Positions 42,644 to 52,859 are shown, counted from the first letter of the stretch. The stretch: 64,000 bases of DNA from Martinezella rhizogenes (GCF_000799715.1 NZ_JUHG01000018.1:186001-250000); one strand, 5' to 3'. Program-made: numbers and translations. The notes: generated by a model not told the origin, from the sequence alone.

Positions 42644-45064
42644 ATGACTAAGAAAACGTCTGCGGCAAATGAGAGCATTGCCTATCCGGTATTGCCGTTG
42701 CGCGACATCGTGGTTTTCCCCCACATGATCGTGCCGCTGTTCGTCGGACGGGAGAAGTCCATCCGCGCGCTGGAAGAGGTCATGGGGTCTGACAAGCAGA
42801 TCATGCTGCTCACCCAGATCAATGCCAGCGATGACGATCCGGCCCCGGATGCGATCCACAAGGTCGGCACCGTGGCCAACGTACTGCAGCTCCTGAAACT
42901 TCCCGACGGCACCGTCAAGGTACTGGTCGAAGGCAAGGCACGCGCGGAGGTCGACACCTATACGGCGCGCGAGGATTTCTACGAAGCCCTCGGCCACGTC
43001 TTGCATGAGCCGCAGGAAGATCCGGTCGAACTGGAGGCGTTGAGCCGCTCGGTCGTTTCGGAATTCGAGAGCTATGTGAAGCTCAACAAGAAGATTTCGC
43101 CGGAAGTGGTCGGCGCCGCCAGCCAGATCGAAGATTATTCCAAGCTCGCTGACACGGTTGCCTCGCATCTGTCGATCAAGATCACCGAGAAGCAGGAGAT
43201 GCTGGAAACCACGAGCGTCAAGGGCCGCCTCGAAAAGGCGCTCGGCTTCATGGAAGGCGAGATTTCGGTGCTGCAGGTCGAAAAGCGTATCCGCTCGCGC
43301 GTCAAGCGCCAGATGGAGAAGACGCAGCGCGAATACTACCTGAATGAGCAGATGAAGGCGATCCAGAAGGAACTCGGCGACGGCGAGGAAGGCCGCGACG
43401 AGATGGCCGAACTGGAAGAGCGCATCTCCAAGACGAAGCTATCCAAGGAAGCCAAGGAAAAGGCCGACGCGGAGCTGAAGAAGCTGCGCCAGATGAGCCC
43501 GATGTCGGCGGAAGCCACCGTCGTGCGCAACTATCTCGACTGGCTGCTGGGCATCCCCTGGCACAAGAAGTCGAAGGTCAAGGCCGACCTGCACAATGCC
43601 GAGAAGATCCTCGAAGCGGATCATTTCGGCCTGGACAAGGTCAAGGAGCGCATCGTCGAATATCTGGCCGTCCAGGCTCGTGCCGCGAAAATCAAGGGCC
43701 CGATCCTGTGCCTCGTCGGCCCTCCGGGCGTCGGCAAGACTTCGCTCGCCCAGTCGATTGCCAAGGCGACCGGCCGTGAGTATGTCCGCATGGCGCTTGG
43801 CGGCGTTCGTGACGAAGCCGAGATTCGTGGTCACCGCCGCACCTATATCGGCTCGATGCCCGGCAAGGTCATCCAGTCGATGAAGAAGGCCAAGAAGTCC
43901 AACCCGCTCTTCCTGCTCGATGAAATCGACAAGATGGGTATGGATTTTCGTGGCGATCCGTCTTCGGCTCTTTTGGAAGTGCTGGATCCGGCGCAGAACT
44001 CGACCTTCATGGACCATTACCTGGAAGTCGAATACGACCTGTCGGATGTAATGTTCATCACGACGGCGAATACGCTGAACATCCCGGCTCCGCTGATGGA
44101 CCGCATGGAGATCATCCGTATCGCCGGCTACACCGAAGACGAGAAGTGCGAAATCGCCAAGCGGCACCTGCTGCCGAAGGCCATCAAGGAACACGCGTTG
44201 CAGCCGCAGGAATTCTCGGTCAGCGACGATGCCCTGATGGCAATCAGCCAGCAGTACACCCGCGAAGCCGGTGTTCGTAACTTCGAACGCGAATTGATGA
44301 AGCTCGCCCGCAAGGCGGTCACCGAGATCATCAAGGGCAAGAGCAAGTCCGTCGCGGTCACCGCTGCGAATATCGACCAGTATCTCGGCGTTCCACGCTT
44401 CCGCCATGGCGAAGCCGAACGTGAGGATCAGGTCGGTGTCGTCACCGGTCTCGCCTGGACGGAAGTCGGTGGTGAGTTGCTGACGATCGAAGGCGTGCTG
44501 ATGCCGGGCAAGGGTCGCATGACCGTTACCGGCAATCTGAAGGAAGTGATGAAGGAATCGATTTCAGCGGCGGCCTCCTATGTCCGCTCGCGCGCCGTCG
44601 ATTTTGGCATCGAGCCGCCGCGCTTCGACAAGAGCGACATTCACGTTCACGTACCGGAAGCGGCAACGCCGAAGGATGGTCCGTCGGCCGGTGTCGCGAT
44701 GGCAACCGCCATTGTCTCGATCATGACCGGCATCCCGGTTTCCAAGGATGTCGCCATGACGGGGGAAATCACGCTGCGCGGACGTGTCCTGCCGATCGGC
44801 GGCTTGAAGGAAAAGCTGCTCGCAGCGCTTCGCGGCGGCATCAAGAAGGTGCTGATTCCGGAAGAAAACGCCAAGGATCTGGCGGAGATTCCGGATAACG
44901 TGAAAAACAACATGGAGATCATCCCGGTATCCCGCATGGGCGAGGTGATCAAGCATGCGCTGGTTCGCAGGCCCGAGCCGATCGAATGGGACGGCACCGT
45001 CGAAACACCGGTGATTGCAACAGTCGAGGGTGTGGACGATGTCGGTGCGACGATCGCGCATTAA
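42644..45064 (+). CDS. lon: ATP-dependent protease Lon
   Basis: An 806-residue LonA protease: N-terminal LON domain (YPVLPLRDIVVFPHMIVPLFVGREKS), a coiled-coil linker, AAA+ module with Walker A GPPGVGKTS and Walker B LFLLDEIDKM, and the C-terminal protease domain with catalytic Ser in PKDGPSAGVAM and Lys in the following GLKEKLLAA segment. The frame is open to 42575, but the ATG at 42644, after GGAAAGGAAATG, gives the family N-terminus. It degrades misfolded and regulatory proteins; in rhizobia Lon is known to affect exopolysaccharide levels. Confidence 0.97.
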   Translation: MTKKTSAANESIAYPVLPLRDIVVFPHMIVPLFVGREKSIRALEEVMGSDKQIMLLTQINASDDDPAPDAIHKVGTVANVLQLLKLPDGTVKVLVEGKARAEVDTYTAREDFYEALGHVLHEPQEDPVELEALSRSVVSEFESYVKLNKKISPEVVGAASQIEDYSKLADTVASHLSIKITEKQEMLETTSVKGRLEKALGFMEGEISVLQVEKRIRSRVKRQMEKTQREYYLNEQMKAIQKELGDGEEGRDEMAELEERISKTKLSKEAKEKADAELKKLRQMSPMSAEATVVRNYLDWLLGIPWHKKSKVKADLHNAEKILEADHFGLDKVKERIVEYLAVQARAAKIKGPILCLVGPPGVGKTSLAQSIAKATGREYVRMALGGVRDEAEIRGHRRTYIGSMPGKVIQSMKKAKKSNPLFLLDEIDKMGMDFRGDPSSALLEVLDPAQNSTFMDHYLEVEYDLSDVMFITTANTLNIPAPLMDRMEIIRIAGYTEDEKCEIAKRHLLPKAIKEHALQPQEFSVSDDALMAISQQYTREAGVRNFERELMKLARKAVTEIIKGKSKSVAVTAANIDQYLGVPRFRHGEAEREDQVGVVTGLAWTEVGGELLTIEGVLMPGKGRMTVTGNLKEVMKESISAAASYVRSRAVDFGIEPPRFDKSDIHVHVPEAATPKDGPSAGVAMATAIVSIMTGIPVSKDVAMTGEITLRGRVLPIGGLKEKLLAALRGGIKKVLIPEENAKDLAEIPDNVKNNMEIIPVSRMGEVIKHALVRRPEPIEWDGTVETPVIATVEGVDDVGATIAH

Positions 45065-45105
45065 GTGCGGTTTCGCCTGATTTATGACAAATTGACACAA
45101 AACCA

Positions 45106-45137
45106 GAAAAGACCGGCGTTTTTGCCGGTCTTTTTTT
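45106..45137 (+). terminator. Terminator after lon
   Basis: AAAGACCGGC (about 45108-45117) pairs with GCCGGTCTTT (45124-45133), followed by a run of T. A textbook intrinsic terminator. Confidence 0.92.
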
Positions 45138-45269
45138 GTGAAAAGCTTTTGGCAGTGCTTGCTTTTCCTTGATTTGCAGGGCTTTTGGGGTTGCGGCGGG
45201 CCGGAGCATACGTATTCTGCGCCCCGCTAACAGACTAGTCGTTTCATACCAGTAGAAAGGGGTGGAAAC

Positions 45270-45545
45270 ATGAATAAGAATGAGCTCGTGTCCGCAGTGG
45301 CCGAGAAGGCCGGTATTACGAAGGCCGACGCTGCTTCCGCTGTTGACGCTGTTTTCGATGCCGTGCAGGCTGAACTGAAGAAGGGCGGCGACATTCGTCT
45401 CGCAGGTTTCGGTAGCTTCACCGTTTCTCACCGTGCAGCCTCCAAGGGTCGTAACCCGTCGACCGGCGCTGAAGTTGACATCGCGGCTCGCAACGTGCCG
45501 AAGTTCACGCCCGGCAAGGGCCTGAAGGACGCTGTTAACAGCTGA
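45270..45545 (+). CDS. hupB: DNA-binding protein HU
   Basis: A 91-residue HU with MNKNELVSAVAEKAGITKADAASAVDAVFDAV, the GFGSFTVSHRAASKGRNPSTGAEVDI beta arm and the FTPGKGLKDAVN end. It bends and compacts DNA. It follows lon after about 200 bases, an arrangement shared with E. coli (lon-hupB). AGAAAGG precedes the start. Confidence 0.95.
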   Translation: MNKNELVSAVAEKAGITKADAASAVDAVFDAVQAELKKGGDIRLAGFGSFTVSHRAASKGRNPSTGAEVDIAARNVPKFTPGKGLKDAVNS

Positions 45546-45593
45546 TTTTGTTTTCACCTGCCGCCAGGCGTTTTCCCTGGGGGTGGAGGATAT

Positions 45594-45625
45594 TGGGGGT
45601 CCGAATTTTCGGATCCCCTTTTTTA
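45594..45625 (+). terminator. Terminator after hupB
   Basis: A hairpin GGGGTCCGA with TCGGATCCCC (one bulged A) is followed by a T-run. It lies about 50 bases after the hupB stop. Confidence 0.8.
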
Positions 45626-45639
45626 TTTGCAGCTCTCGC

Positions 45640-46377
45640 TCATAGAAGCGTTCGTCCGCCGTTGACCGCAAATTTCTGACCCGTCAGGAAGTCCGCCTTG
45701 TTCGAGGCGAGGAATACCACCATGTGGGCGATGTCCTCCGGCGTCCCGAAATGCCCAAGCGGGGTCTGATCGAGATATCCATCGATCGACTGTTGAGACG
45801 CTCCGACATGGCGCTCGACGGGAATCCAGCCGGGAGCGACCAGATTGACCGTGATCCCCTCGGGTGCCAGTTCCCGGGCCCAGGAGCGGGTCATCGAAAG
45901 CATGGCGCCTTTTGCCGATGCATAGTTCCCGACATGAGGATTGCCGAGCTCTGCTATTTCCGAGCCGATATTGATAATTCGTCCCGACTTGCGCGCGCGC
46001 CAATCCGGCAGCACCGCCTGAAGCAGTTCGAGGGGCGCTTTGACGAAGAACTCGAGCTGATCGAGATAGGTTTGCCAGGATTGCTCCATCAATGGCATGC
46101 TCGGCTGCGGACCCGTTGCGTTGTTGACGACCAGGTCGACCGGACCGAGCGCGTCCCTGATTGCATCCAGACCTGCGGTCAGCTGAGCCTTGTCGATCAC
46201 GCTGAACTTCGCCGCATAGGCATTGCCGCCCCGTTGCAGGATCGCCTCAACCACCGCTTCTGCGCCTGGCGTATCGTTCGCATAATTGACAGCCACGGCC
46301 CAGCCGTCCTCCGCCAATCCGCGCGCGATGACCGCGCCAAGACCACGGGACGCGCCCGTTACCAGAGCCACCTTCAT
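45640..46377 (-). CDS. SDR-family oxidoreductase
   Basis: A 245-residue short-chain dehydrogenase. The cofactor loop is TGASRGLGAVIARGL near the N-terminus, and the NNATGPQPS segment replaces the usual NNAG. The catalytic serine lies in INIGSEIAEL and the Tyr-x3-Lys in NYASAKGAM. The C-terminus FLASNKADFLTGQKFAVNGGRTLL is typical. The substrate is unknown; 3-oxoacyl reductase-like is possible. The start at 46377 gives MKVALVTGAS. Confidence 0.88.
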   Translation of the reverse strand: MKVALVTGASRGLGAVIARGLAEDGWAVAVNYANDTPGAEAVVEAILQRGGNAYAAKFSVIDKAQLTAGLDAIRDALGPVDLVVNNATGPQPSMPLMEQSWQTYLDQLEFFVKAPLELLQAVLPDWRARKSGRIINIGSEIAELGNPHVGNYASAKGAMLSMTRSWARELAPEGITVNLVAPGWIPVERHVGASQQSIDGYLDQTPLGHFGTPEDIAHMVVFLASNKADFLTGQKFAVNGGRTLL

Positions 46378-46451
46378 TGAATTTTCCTCCTTGATCCCTG
46401 TTCGTAGCCGGGTCTGCACCCGGCCACGTGTTGTCTAGATCGTCGTTGCTC

Positions 46452-47438
46452 TTACCAACGGTGGTGGACGTGCGGAGCGATCAGGCGCTCGTAGATCTCA
46501 CGCGTAGCGGTCATGACATCGGCCGAGAGTGGCGCGAGGTTGGCGGCGGCGGCATTGGCTTTGGCCTGCTCGGCGTTGCGGGCGCCGGGAATGACAACCG
46601 TGACAGCATCGTTCATTAGAATCCAGCGCAGCGCGAAGGCCGCCATGCTGGCGCCGGCCGGGACCAGCTTGCGCACCTCTTCCACCGCCTGCAGGCCGAC
46701 CTCGAAAGGCACGCCGGCAAAGGTTTCGCCGACATCGAAGGCTTCGCCGTTGCGGTTGAAGTTGCGGTGGTCATCGCTGGCGAAGTGGGTGTCGCGGGTG
46801 ATCTTGCCGGAGAGCAGGCCGGAGGCGAGCGGCACGCGGGCGATGACGGCGACCTGTTTCCGCTTGGCTTCCTTGAAGAACAGATGGTCAGGGCGCTGGC
46901 GGAAGATGTTGTAGATGATCTGGATGCTGACGACGCCTGCATACTCGATCGCCTTCAGCGCTTCCTCGACCTTCTCGACGCTGACGCCGTATCCCTTGAT
47001 CTTGCCGGCCTTCTGCAATTCGTCGAGACCGGCGAAGACCTCGGGACGATAGAGGACTTCGGTCGGCGGGCAATGCAGTTGCACCAGGTCGAGGCTGTCG
47101 ACGCCGAGATTCTTCAGGCTGCGGTCGATGAAGCCTTCGAGGTTGGCCTTGGTGTAGCCGTCAGCGACATGCGGGTTCAGCCGACGGCCGGCCTTGCTCG
47201 CAACCATCGGGCGCGCGCCGCCACGGGCCTTCAGCACGTCGGCGATGATCTTCTCGGAGCGGCCATCGCCATAGACGTCGGCAGTGTCGATGAAGGTCAT
47301 GCCGGCGTCGAGTGCTGCGTTCAGTGCGGCGCGGCCATCGGCCTCGCTGACATCTCCCCAGGCGCCGCCGATTTGCCAGGCGCCGAAGCCGACATCCGTG
47401 ACGGTGAAGGGTGTGCGGCCGAAAGCATGGTGTCTCAT
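46452..47438 (-). CDS. Aldo/keto reductase
   Basis: A 328-residue TIM-barrel NADPH-dependent reductase. The active-site Asp and Tyr are in MTFIDTADVYGDGRSE, the catalytic Lys in MVASKAGRR and the His in LVQLHCPPTEV. The AKR signature IPGARNAEQAKANAAAA near the C-terminus binds the cofactor. The substrate is unknown. It is on the same strand as the SDR gene, 74 bases upstream of it, and may be cotranscribed. Confidence 0.9.
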   Translation of the reverse strand: MRHHAFGRTPFTVTDVGFGAWQIGGAWGDVSEADGRAALNAALDAGMTFIDTADVYGDGRSEKIIADVLKARGGARPMVASKAGRRLNPHVADGYTKANLEGFIDRSLKNLGVDSLDLVQLHCPPTEVLYRPEVFAGLDELQKAGKIKGYGVSVEKVEEALKAIEYAGVVSIQIIYNIFRQRPDHLFFKEAKRKQVAVIARVPLASGLLSGKITRDTHFASDDHRNFNRNGEAFDVGETFAGVPFEVGLQAVEEVRKLVPAGASMAAFALRWILMNDAVTVVIPGARNAEQAKANAAAANLAPLSADVMTATREIYERLIAPHVHHRW

Positions 47439-47655
47439 GAAAATCTCTCCGTTCGTGCTGAATGTCTAGCGCAGTAGCAGCCGTCTGAAGTCGCGGCAAG
47501 CGCGTGAGGATGGCGCAGGATCGCAATCGTGTGACATAGGAATATGACAGCGCTCGGCAATACACGAAAGCATGGGATGACCCGCGCGGCATGGTGTTCA
47601 TCAGCGTCGTATTTGCCTAAAAGGGATGCCAGATATCTGACATCGACCGGAGCCT

Positions 47656-48891
47656 ATGGCCTCTTTCAGCTTCATCCACGCCGCCGATCTGCATCTCGGC
47701 AGTCCTTTCCAGGGGCTGGCCTTGAAGGATGCTGCTGTCGCCTCGATCTTCGTAGAGGCCAGCCGCAAGGCCTTTTCGACGCTGGTGGGGCTGGCAATCG
47801 AGAAACAGGTCGATTTCTTCCTCATCGCCGGCGACGTTTACGACGGCGATTGGAAAGACAACAAGATCGGCCTGTTCTTCAATCGCGAAATGGCGCGGCT
47901 GGAGCGGGCGGGCATCCCGGTCTATCTACTGCGCGGCAATCACGATGCGGCAAGCGTCATCACCAAGACCATCACTCTGCCGGAGAACGTCCATGAATTC
48001 CCGACCAGCAAGCCCGGCTCCGTCAGGCTGGAAGCGCTGCGGGTGGCGCTGCACGGGCAGGGTTTTGCCGAGCGCTCGGCCAATGACAATCTGGCCATAA
48101 ACTATCCAGCACCCGTATCCGGCTGGTTCAATATCGGCATTCTCCACACATCGCTCACCGGCCGCGAGCCGCATGCGCCCTATGCGCCGTGCTCGGTCGA
48201 GGATCTGCGTTCGCGCGGCTACGACTATTGGGCGCTTGGCCATGTCCATGACTATGAAGTGGTGGCAACGGATCCGCTGGTGATCTTTCCCGGCAATCTG
48301 CAAGGTCGCAGTATTCGTGAGCGTGGCGCCAAGGGAGCGGTGCTCGTCACCGTCGAGGATGGCCGCATAAGCCACGAACGGCTGATCGTCGACGAGGCGC
48401 GGTTTGCGCAGGTCGATATAACGGTCGATCCCGAGGACGATCAGGCCGCGATCCTGCGTCATGTCGAGCAGGCGGTGCAGCCGCTGGCCGATGACATGGC
48501 GGGGCGGATGACGGCGCTGCGGGTTCGGCTGTCGGGTATCACGCCGCTGCAGGGCGCCATCGCCGCCAATCGCCAGCAATGGCGTGACGAAGTCGAGGCA
48601 GCCTGCCATCGCGTGCATGAGGATATCTGGCTGGAAAAGCTGGAACTGCGGCTGGAGCAGCCCGCAGCGGCGTCTGTCGAGGCCAATGGCACGCTCGATC
48701 TCGGGCAATTGCTTTCCGAGCATGCCGGCGACGCGGGCATCGTGGCCGAAGCGGGCCGGCTCGTCGGCGAGATTGCGGTTCGTCTGCCAGGAGGTTTGGG
48801 CGCGGCAGAGTTGCCGCTGGACGATACTCTGGAGACCTTGATCGAAGAAGCGCGGCAATTGCTGTTGGCGCGCGGGCAGGGGGCGAGCTGA
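47656..48891 (+). CDS. SbcD/YhaO-like metallophosphoesterase (DNA repair exonuclease)
   Basis: A 411-residue calcineurin-like nuclease. The metal-site motifs are HAADLHLGSPF (D-x-H), GDVYDGDWKDN, LRGNHDAAS, ILHTSLTG and LGHVHDYEV. This layout corresponds to the SbcD/Mre11 class, with a C-terminal region different from SbcD that resembles YhaO. It sits 3 bases upstream of the SMC-like partner, so the two surely form one complex acting on DNA ends or hairpins. Exact substrates are unknown. Confidence 0.88.
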   Translation: MASFSFIHAADLHLGSPFQGLALKDAAVASIFVEASRKAFSTLVGLAIEKQVDFFLIAGDVYDGDWKDNKIGLFFNREMARLERAGIPVYLLRGNHDAASVITKTITLPENVHEFPTSKPGSVRLEALRVALHGQGFAERSANDNLAINYPAPVSGWFNIGILHTSLTGREPHAPYAPCSVEDLRSRGYDYWALGHVHDYEVVATDPLVIFPGNLQGRSIRERGAKGAVLVTVEDGRISHERLIVDEARFAQVDITVDPEDDQAAILRHVEQAVQPLADDMAGRMTALRVRLSGITPLQGAIAANRQQWRDEVEAACHRVHEDIWLEKLELRLEQPAAASVEANGTLDLGQLLSEHAGDAGIVAEAGRLVGEIAVRLPGGLGAAELPLDDTLETLIEEARQLLLARGQGAS

Positions 48892-48894
48892 CCC

Positions 48895-51800
48895 ATGCGC
48901 TTTAACCGGCTCGACATTCTCCGCTACGGCGCGCTGACCGACCGCACGCTCGATTTTCGCACGGGCGCTCGGCTGCATGTTATCTACGGGCCGAACGAGG
49001 CCGGCAAGTCCTCGGCGCTGAGTGCGATTTCCGACCTGCTGTTCGGCTTTCCCACGGCCGCCGAGCAAAGCTTCCTGCACGAGCCGACAACCCTGCGCGT
49101 CGGCGCATCGATCGCCACGCGCGATGGAACGACACTCGCCTTTCGTCGGCGTCGCGGGCGCAAAAACACGCTGCTTGCTCCCGACGACAAGGAAACACCG
49201 CTTGCCGAAGACGCCCTGGCGCCATTTCTCGGCAATCTGAGCCGTGATGTGTTCGAGCGCGCCTTCGGCCTCGATTCGCTGCGTTTGCGGCAAGGGGCGA
49301 CGGCGATGCTGCGCAGCGGCGGCGAGATCGGCAGCCTGCTGTTTTCCGCTGCCTCTGGTCTCACCGGCCTCTCTCGCCTGCGCCAGTCGCTGGACGGCGA
49401 GGCCGATGGCATCTATGCGCAGCGGCGCTCCAAGGACCGCAGTTTCTATCAGGCGCTGGACCGTCACGACGAGGCGCGCAAGGTCGAACGCGACAACGAG
49501 CTCAAATCCGGAGACTGGAAGAAGCTGCTAGCCGAAGCTGCCGAACTCGAAGCCGAGCTGGAGCGCCTTCAGGATCAACGCCGCCAGACGCGACAGGCAC
49601 TCGATCGGCTGCAGAAGCTGAAGACGCTACAGCCGCTGCTCGCTGAAATTGATGCCGAGCGGGCGGCCCTTGATGACCTTGCCGATCTCACGGCGATACC
49701 GGATAGTTTTGCCGATCGGTTGGAGCAGGGCCTGAACGACAAGCGTGCCGCAGAGGAGGAGCTGCGCCGCGCCCAGCAGCTTGCCGCGCGCACCGGTGAA
49801 GAGCTGTCGCTGATCCGCATCGACGAAACCGTGTTGCAGATATCGGACGATATCACCCAGCTCTTTGCCGATACCGGCAATTATCGCAGCCAGCGCCAGG
49901 ATCTGCCGCGCGTCGATCAGGAGCTGGCCGGCTATGAGGCGACGCTTGCGCAACTGAGCCGCCGTCTAGGCTTTGCTGATACGGCGCAGTTGGAAAAGCA
50001 GCAACCCAGCGACGCCGATCGCGTCCGCCTCTCCGAGCTGGTGGAGGAGGGAAGGCGGCTGTTGTTGCAGGGCCAGGGAAATGCCGAGCAATTGGACAGC
50101 GAGCGCCGACAGCTGACGTCGCTTGAGAAGGATGGTTCTGCAGGCCGCCTGATCGACCCGAGACCCTATGTTGATCAACTCGAAGCATTGACTGGCGATC
50201 TCGCCAGCCTTGCCCGCCTTGATGGACTGGAGACGCAGATCAGCCGTATCGAGACGGATCTTCGCGAAACTGCTTCCCGCCTGCGTCCATCGATCGTTGA
50301 TATCGACGCGCTCTTTGCAGCCCCGCTGCCGGACAGTGCCGAAATTGTCGCGCATCGTGAGACCATCGATGCGGCCCGCACCAGCGTGCGCGAGGCATCC
50401 GACAAGGTGCGTGGCTATGATGAGCAATTGGCCGATATCGAACAGGCGCTGGTGGATGCGGAGCGTACTGGCCCGATCGTCACCCGTGAACAGATCACCG
50501 GCGCGCGTGAGGCTCGCGATGCCCAATGGCGATCGATCCGCGACGGGTTGACGGATGGAGGCCCAGCTCCGGATGGCAAAGCGATCGCCAGCTTTGCGAC
50601 AAGCCTCGCAGACGCCGATCGACTGGCCGATGTGGCGCTGAGCGATGCGGATCGTGTCTCGCGCCATGCCGATAATCGCTTGCGTCAGGCGCGGCTGCTT
50701 CAGGAACGCGAGGCTGCCGCAAAACGATTGCAACAGCGAGAAGAGACGTCGACAAAGGCACTGGCTGCTTTCGCGGCACTCTTCGATGCATCCGGTGTTT
50801 CCGCTCTCGATCCGGCAGCGATGCTGGAATGGCGGCGCGGGATCGAGGCTCTCTTCCGCGAGCGCCGGGCTCTTCGTGATCTGCTGGATGAGCGGAGTGA
50901 GGCCGCATTGGCGGAGACGCGTGTCTCGCCGGGGCTGAAGGATATTGCCGAGGCCACCGGTTACAAGAGCGGCCGCCTGCCGCCAGGTGCTATGGCGGAA
51001 GGCTTGCGAAAACACCTTCGCCTGCTTTCAGAGCGTTGGAGCGAGAGCCGTACGCGCGAGGGCGAGATTGGTGCCGCGCGGGATCGGCTGACGCGCCTCG
51101 GTGAGCAGCAGCAGGATATTGAGCACCGTCAGGCCATTTGGCGCGATGCATTCGGCAAGGCTGTCCTTTTGCTCGGCCTTTCCGCCGATGCGACGCTGGA
51201 AATGGCCGCTGCGGCCTTGAAGGCATGGACGGAGCTACCGGATGTTCTGGCGGAGCACGACAATCGTCAGCGTCGCGTCGGCGGCATGCGCCGCGACATG
51301 GCCGATTTTGAGCGGCGTCTCGCGACCCTTGCCGCCACCGCTGGATACGAGGTGGATCACCTGCCGCCGGACGCCGCCGCCGAGGCATTGCACGCTCGCG
51401 TCAGCGCCGTGCGTGGCGAGCAGAAGAAACACGACCGGCTCGAGGAGGAGCGCCAACGCGCCGAGGCGCAGGCTACCCAGTGCGGCGAAGCGCTTGCGAC
51501 GGTGATGGCTAGCCTTGCCGATATGGCGGCGGATTTGCCCGAGGACACTGATCTGTTTGCTCTGCTCTCGCGTCTGCGCGATCGCGCCCGTTTGCAGGCG
51601 CGGCTGACGGAAAGCCGCGACCGCCTGCGCCAGCAGGCGGAAGGCGATGGCGAAGATGTGATCCGTGCGGAACTTATCGGCTTCGAACGCGTCGCCGCCG
51701 GGCTGGAGATCGAACGGCTCTCCGCCGAAGATCAAAGGCAGTTCACCGAGAACGGTGCGCTCGTGGCTCGTCTGGCGGAAAACCAGCGGCAGCGAAGCGC

Positions 51801-52356
51801 GCTTGAAACCGGTGTCAGCGCTGAATACGCCGTTTTCGAAAAGCTCTCCGCCGAACAGGAAGCCAAGGACCTGGCGCGGCAATGGGTGGTGCTGAAGCTT
51901 GCCGCGCAGATGCTGGCAAGCTCGATGGAGGCCTATCGCGAGCAGCAGGCCGATCCGGTCATCACGCGGGCGGGAGAGCTGTTTTCGCTGCTGACCGGCC
52001 ATGGCTTCACACGGCTGGTCGAGGAGCACGACGATACGGATACGCTGCAATTGCTGGCGGAACGTTTCGGCGGTGAGCGCGTGCCGCTCGCAGGCTTGAG
52101 CGAGGGTACCGGCGATCAGCTTTACCTCGCTCTGCGGCTTGCCTTCTTGGAAGACTACTCCTCCCGCAACGAGCCGGCCCCACTCATCGTCGACGATATC
52201 TTCCAGACCTTCGACGATGAGCGCGCCAGTGCCGGGCTGAAGGCTCTCGCCGGCACGGCGGAGCGCTTCCAGACCATTCTCTTCACGCATGAGATGAGCG
52301 TGGTCGAGATTGCCAAACGGGAGATCGGTGGGGATCTGGATCTGATCCAGCTTTGA
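48895..52356 (+). CDS. SbcC/YhaN-like SMC-type ATPase
   Basis: An 1153-residue protein with an N-terminal ATPase half, MRFNRLDILRYGALTDRTLDF and Walker A YGPNEAGKSSAL (Lys38). Very long coiled coils with Arg/Glu/Ala-rich heptads cover about 190-980. The C-terminal half has signature LSEGTGDQLYLALRLAFLEDY and Walker B LIVDDIFQTFDDER. No CxxC zinc-hook motif was found in the coiled coil, so dimerisation should differ from Rad50/SbcC. It works with the adjacent nuclease in DNA-end processing. Confidence 0.88.
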   Translation: MRFNRLDILRYGALTDRTLDFRTGARLHVIYGPNEAGKSSALSAISDLLFGFPTAAEQSFLHEPTTLRVGASIATRDGTTLAFRRRRGRKNTLLAPDDKETPLAEDALAPFLGNLSRDVFERAFGLDSLRLRQGATAMLRSGGEIGSLLFSAASGLTGLSRLRQSLDGEADGIYAQRRSKDRSFYQALDRHDEARKVERDNELKSGDWKKLLAEAAELEAELERLQDQRRQTRQALDRLQKLKTLQPLLAEIDAERAALDDLADLTAIPDSFADRLEQGLNDKRAAEEELRRAQQLAARTGEELSLIRIDETVLQISDDITQLFADTGNYRSQRQDLPRVDQELAGYEATLAQLSRRLGFADTAQLEKQQPSDADRVRLSELVEEGRRLLLQGQGNAEQLDSERRQLTSLEKDGSAGRLIDPRPYVDQLEALTGDLASLARLDGLETQISRIETDLRETASRLRPSIVDIDALFAAPLPDSAEIVAHRETIDAARTSVREASDKVRGYDEQLADIEQALVDAERTGPIVTREQITGAREARDAQWRSIRDGLTDGGPAPDGKAIASFATSLADADRLADVALSDADRVSRHADNRLRQARLLQEREAAAKRLQQREETSTKALAAFAALFDASGVSALDPAAMLEWRRGIEALFRERRALRDLLDERSEAALAETRVSPGLKDIAEATGYKSGRLPPGAMAEGLRKHLRLLSERWSESRTREGEIGAARDRLTRLGEQQQDIEHRQAIWRDAFGKAVLLLGLSADATLEMAAAALKAWTELPDVLAEHDNRQRRVGGMRRDMADFERRLATLAATAGYEVDHLPPDAAAEALHARVSAVRGEQKKHDRLEEERQRAEAQATQCGEALATVMASLADMAADLPEDTDLFALLSRLRDRARLQARLTESRDRLRQQAEGDGEDVIRAELIGFERVAAGLEIERLSAEDQRQFTENGALVARLAENQRQRSALETGVSAEYAVFEKLSAEQEAKDLARQWVVLKLAAQMLASSMEAYREQQADPVITRAGELFSLLTGHGFTRLVEEHDDTDTLQLLAERFGGERVPLAGLSEGTGDQLYLALRLAFLEDYSSRNEPAPLIVDDIFQTFDDERASAGLKALAGTAERFQTILFTHEMSVVEIAKREIGGDLDLIQL

Positions 52357-52463
52357 GCGCTCGGTGGAATGCCGGCCTTCTCGCTTGGATGACGTCTTCG
52401 AATGGCATAGGCTGGCTGGAGGAACCAGGCGCGGTGAGCGCCGTTCGTAGCAGGAGATTAGCC

Positions 52464-52859
52464 TTGGAAATTAAGCCCAATGGATCGCGCGCCGTGCTCA
52501 AGGCACCGGCTGAGTATTTCACTGGCGAGGTGCGCCAGGAGCCTTTGATGCAAGCGCCGGCGCCAGCCCGCGTCCAGGTCGTCAGCGTCAGTTTCGAGCC
52601 GGGAGCCCGCACCGCCTGGCACACGCATCCTTTCGGCCAGACACTGGTGGTGACGGCGGGCAAGGGACTTGCGCAGAGCTGGGGCGGCGATATCCGCGAG
52701 ATCAATGCCGGCGATGTCCTCTGGTTCACGCCTGGCGAAAAGCACTGGCACGGCGCCGGGCCGGAGACCGCGCTCACCCATATCGCCATTCAGGAGACGC
52801 AGGACGGCAAGGCCGCGGACTGGATGGAATATGTGACCGAGGAGCAGTATCGCGCATAA
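52464..52859 (+). CDS. Cupin domain protein
   Basis: A 131-residue single cupin barrel. Motif 1 is PGARTAWHTHPFGQTLVVTAG and motif 2 is INAGDVLWFTPGEKHWHGAGPETALTHIAI, supplying three or four His ligands. The family is often annotated as (R)-mandelonitrile lyase-like or carboxymuconolactone-associated cupin. The TTG at 52464 is chosen as start because AGGAG lies 9 bases upstream; the frame is open to 52353, where the repair gene ends. The function is unknown. Confidence 0.78.
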   Translation: MEIKPNGSRAVLKAPAEYFTGEVRQEPLMQAPAPARVQVVSVSFEPGARTAWHTHPFGQTLVVTAGKGLAQSWGGDIREINAGDVLWFTPGEKHWHGAGPETALTHIAIQETQDGKAADWMEYVTEEQYRA

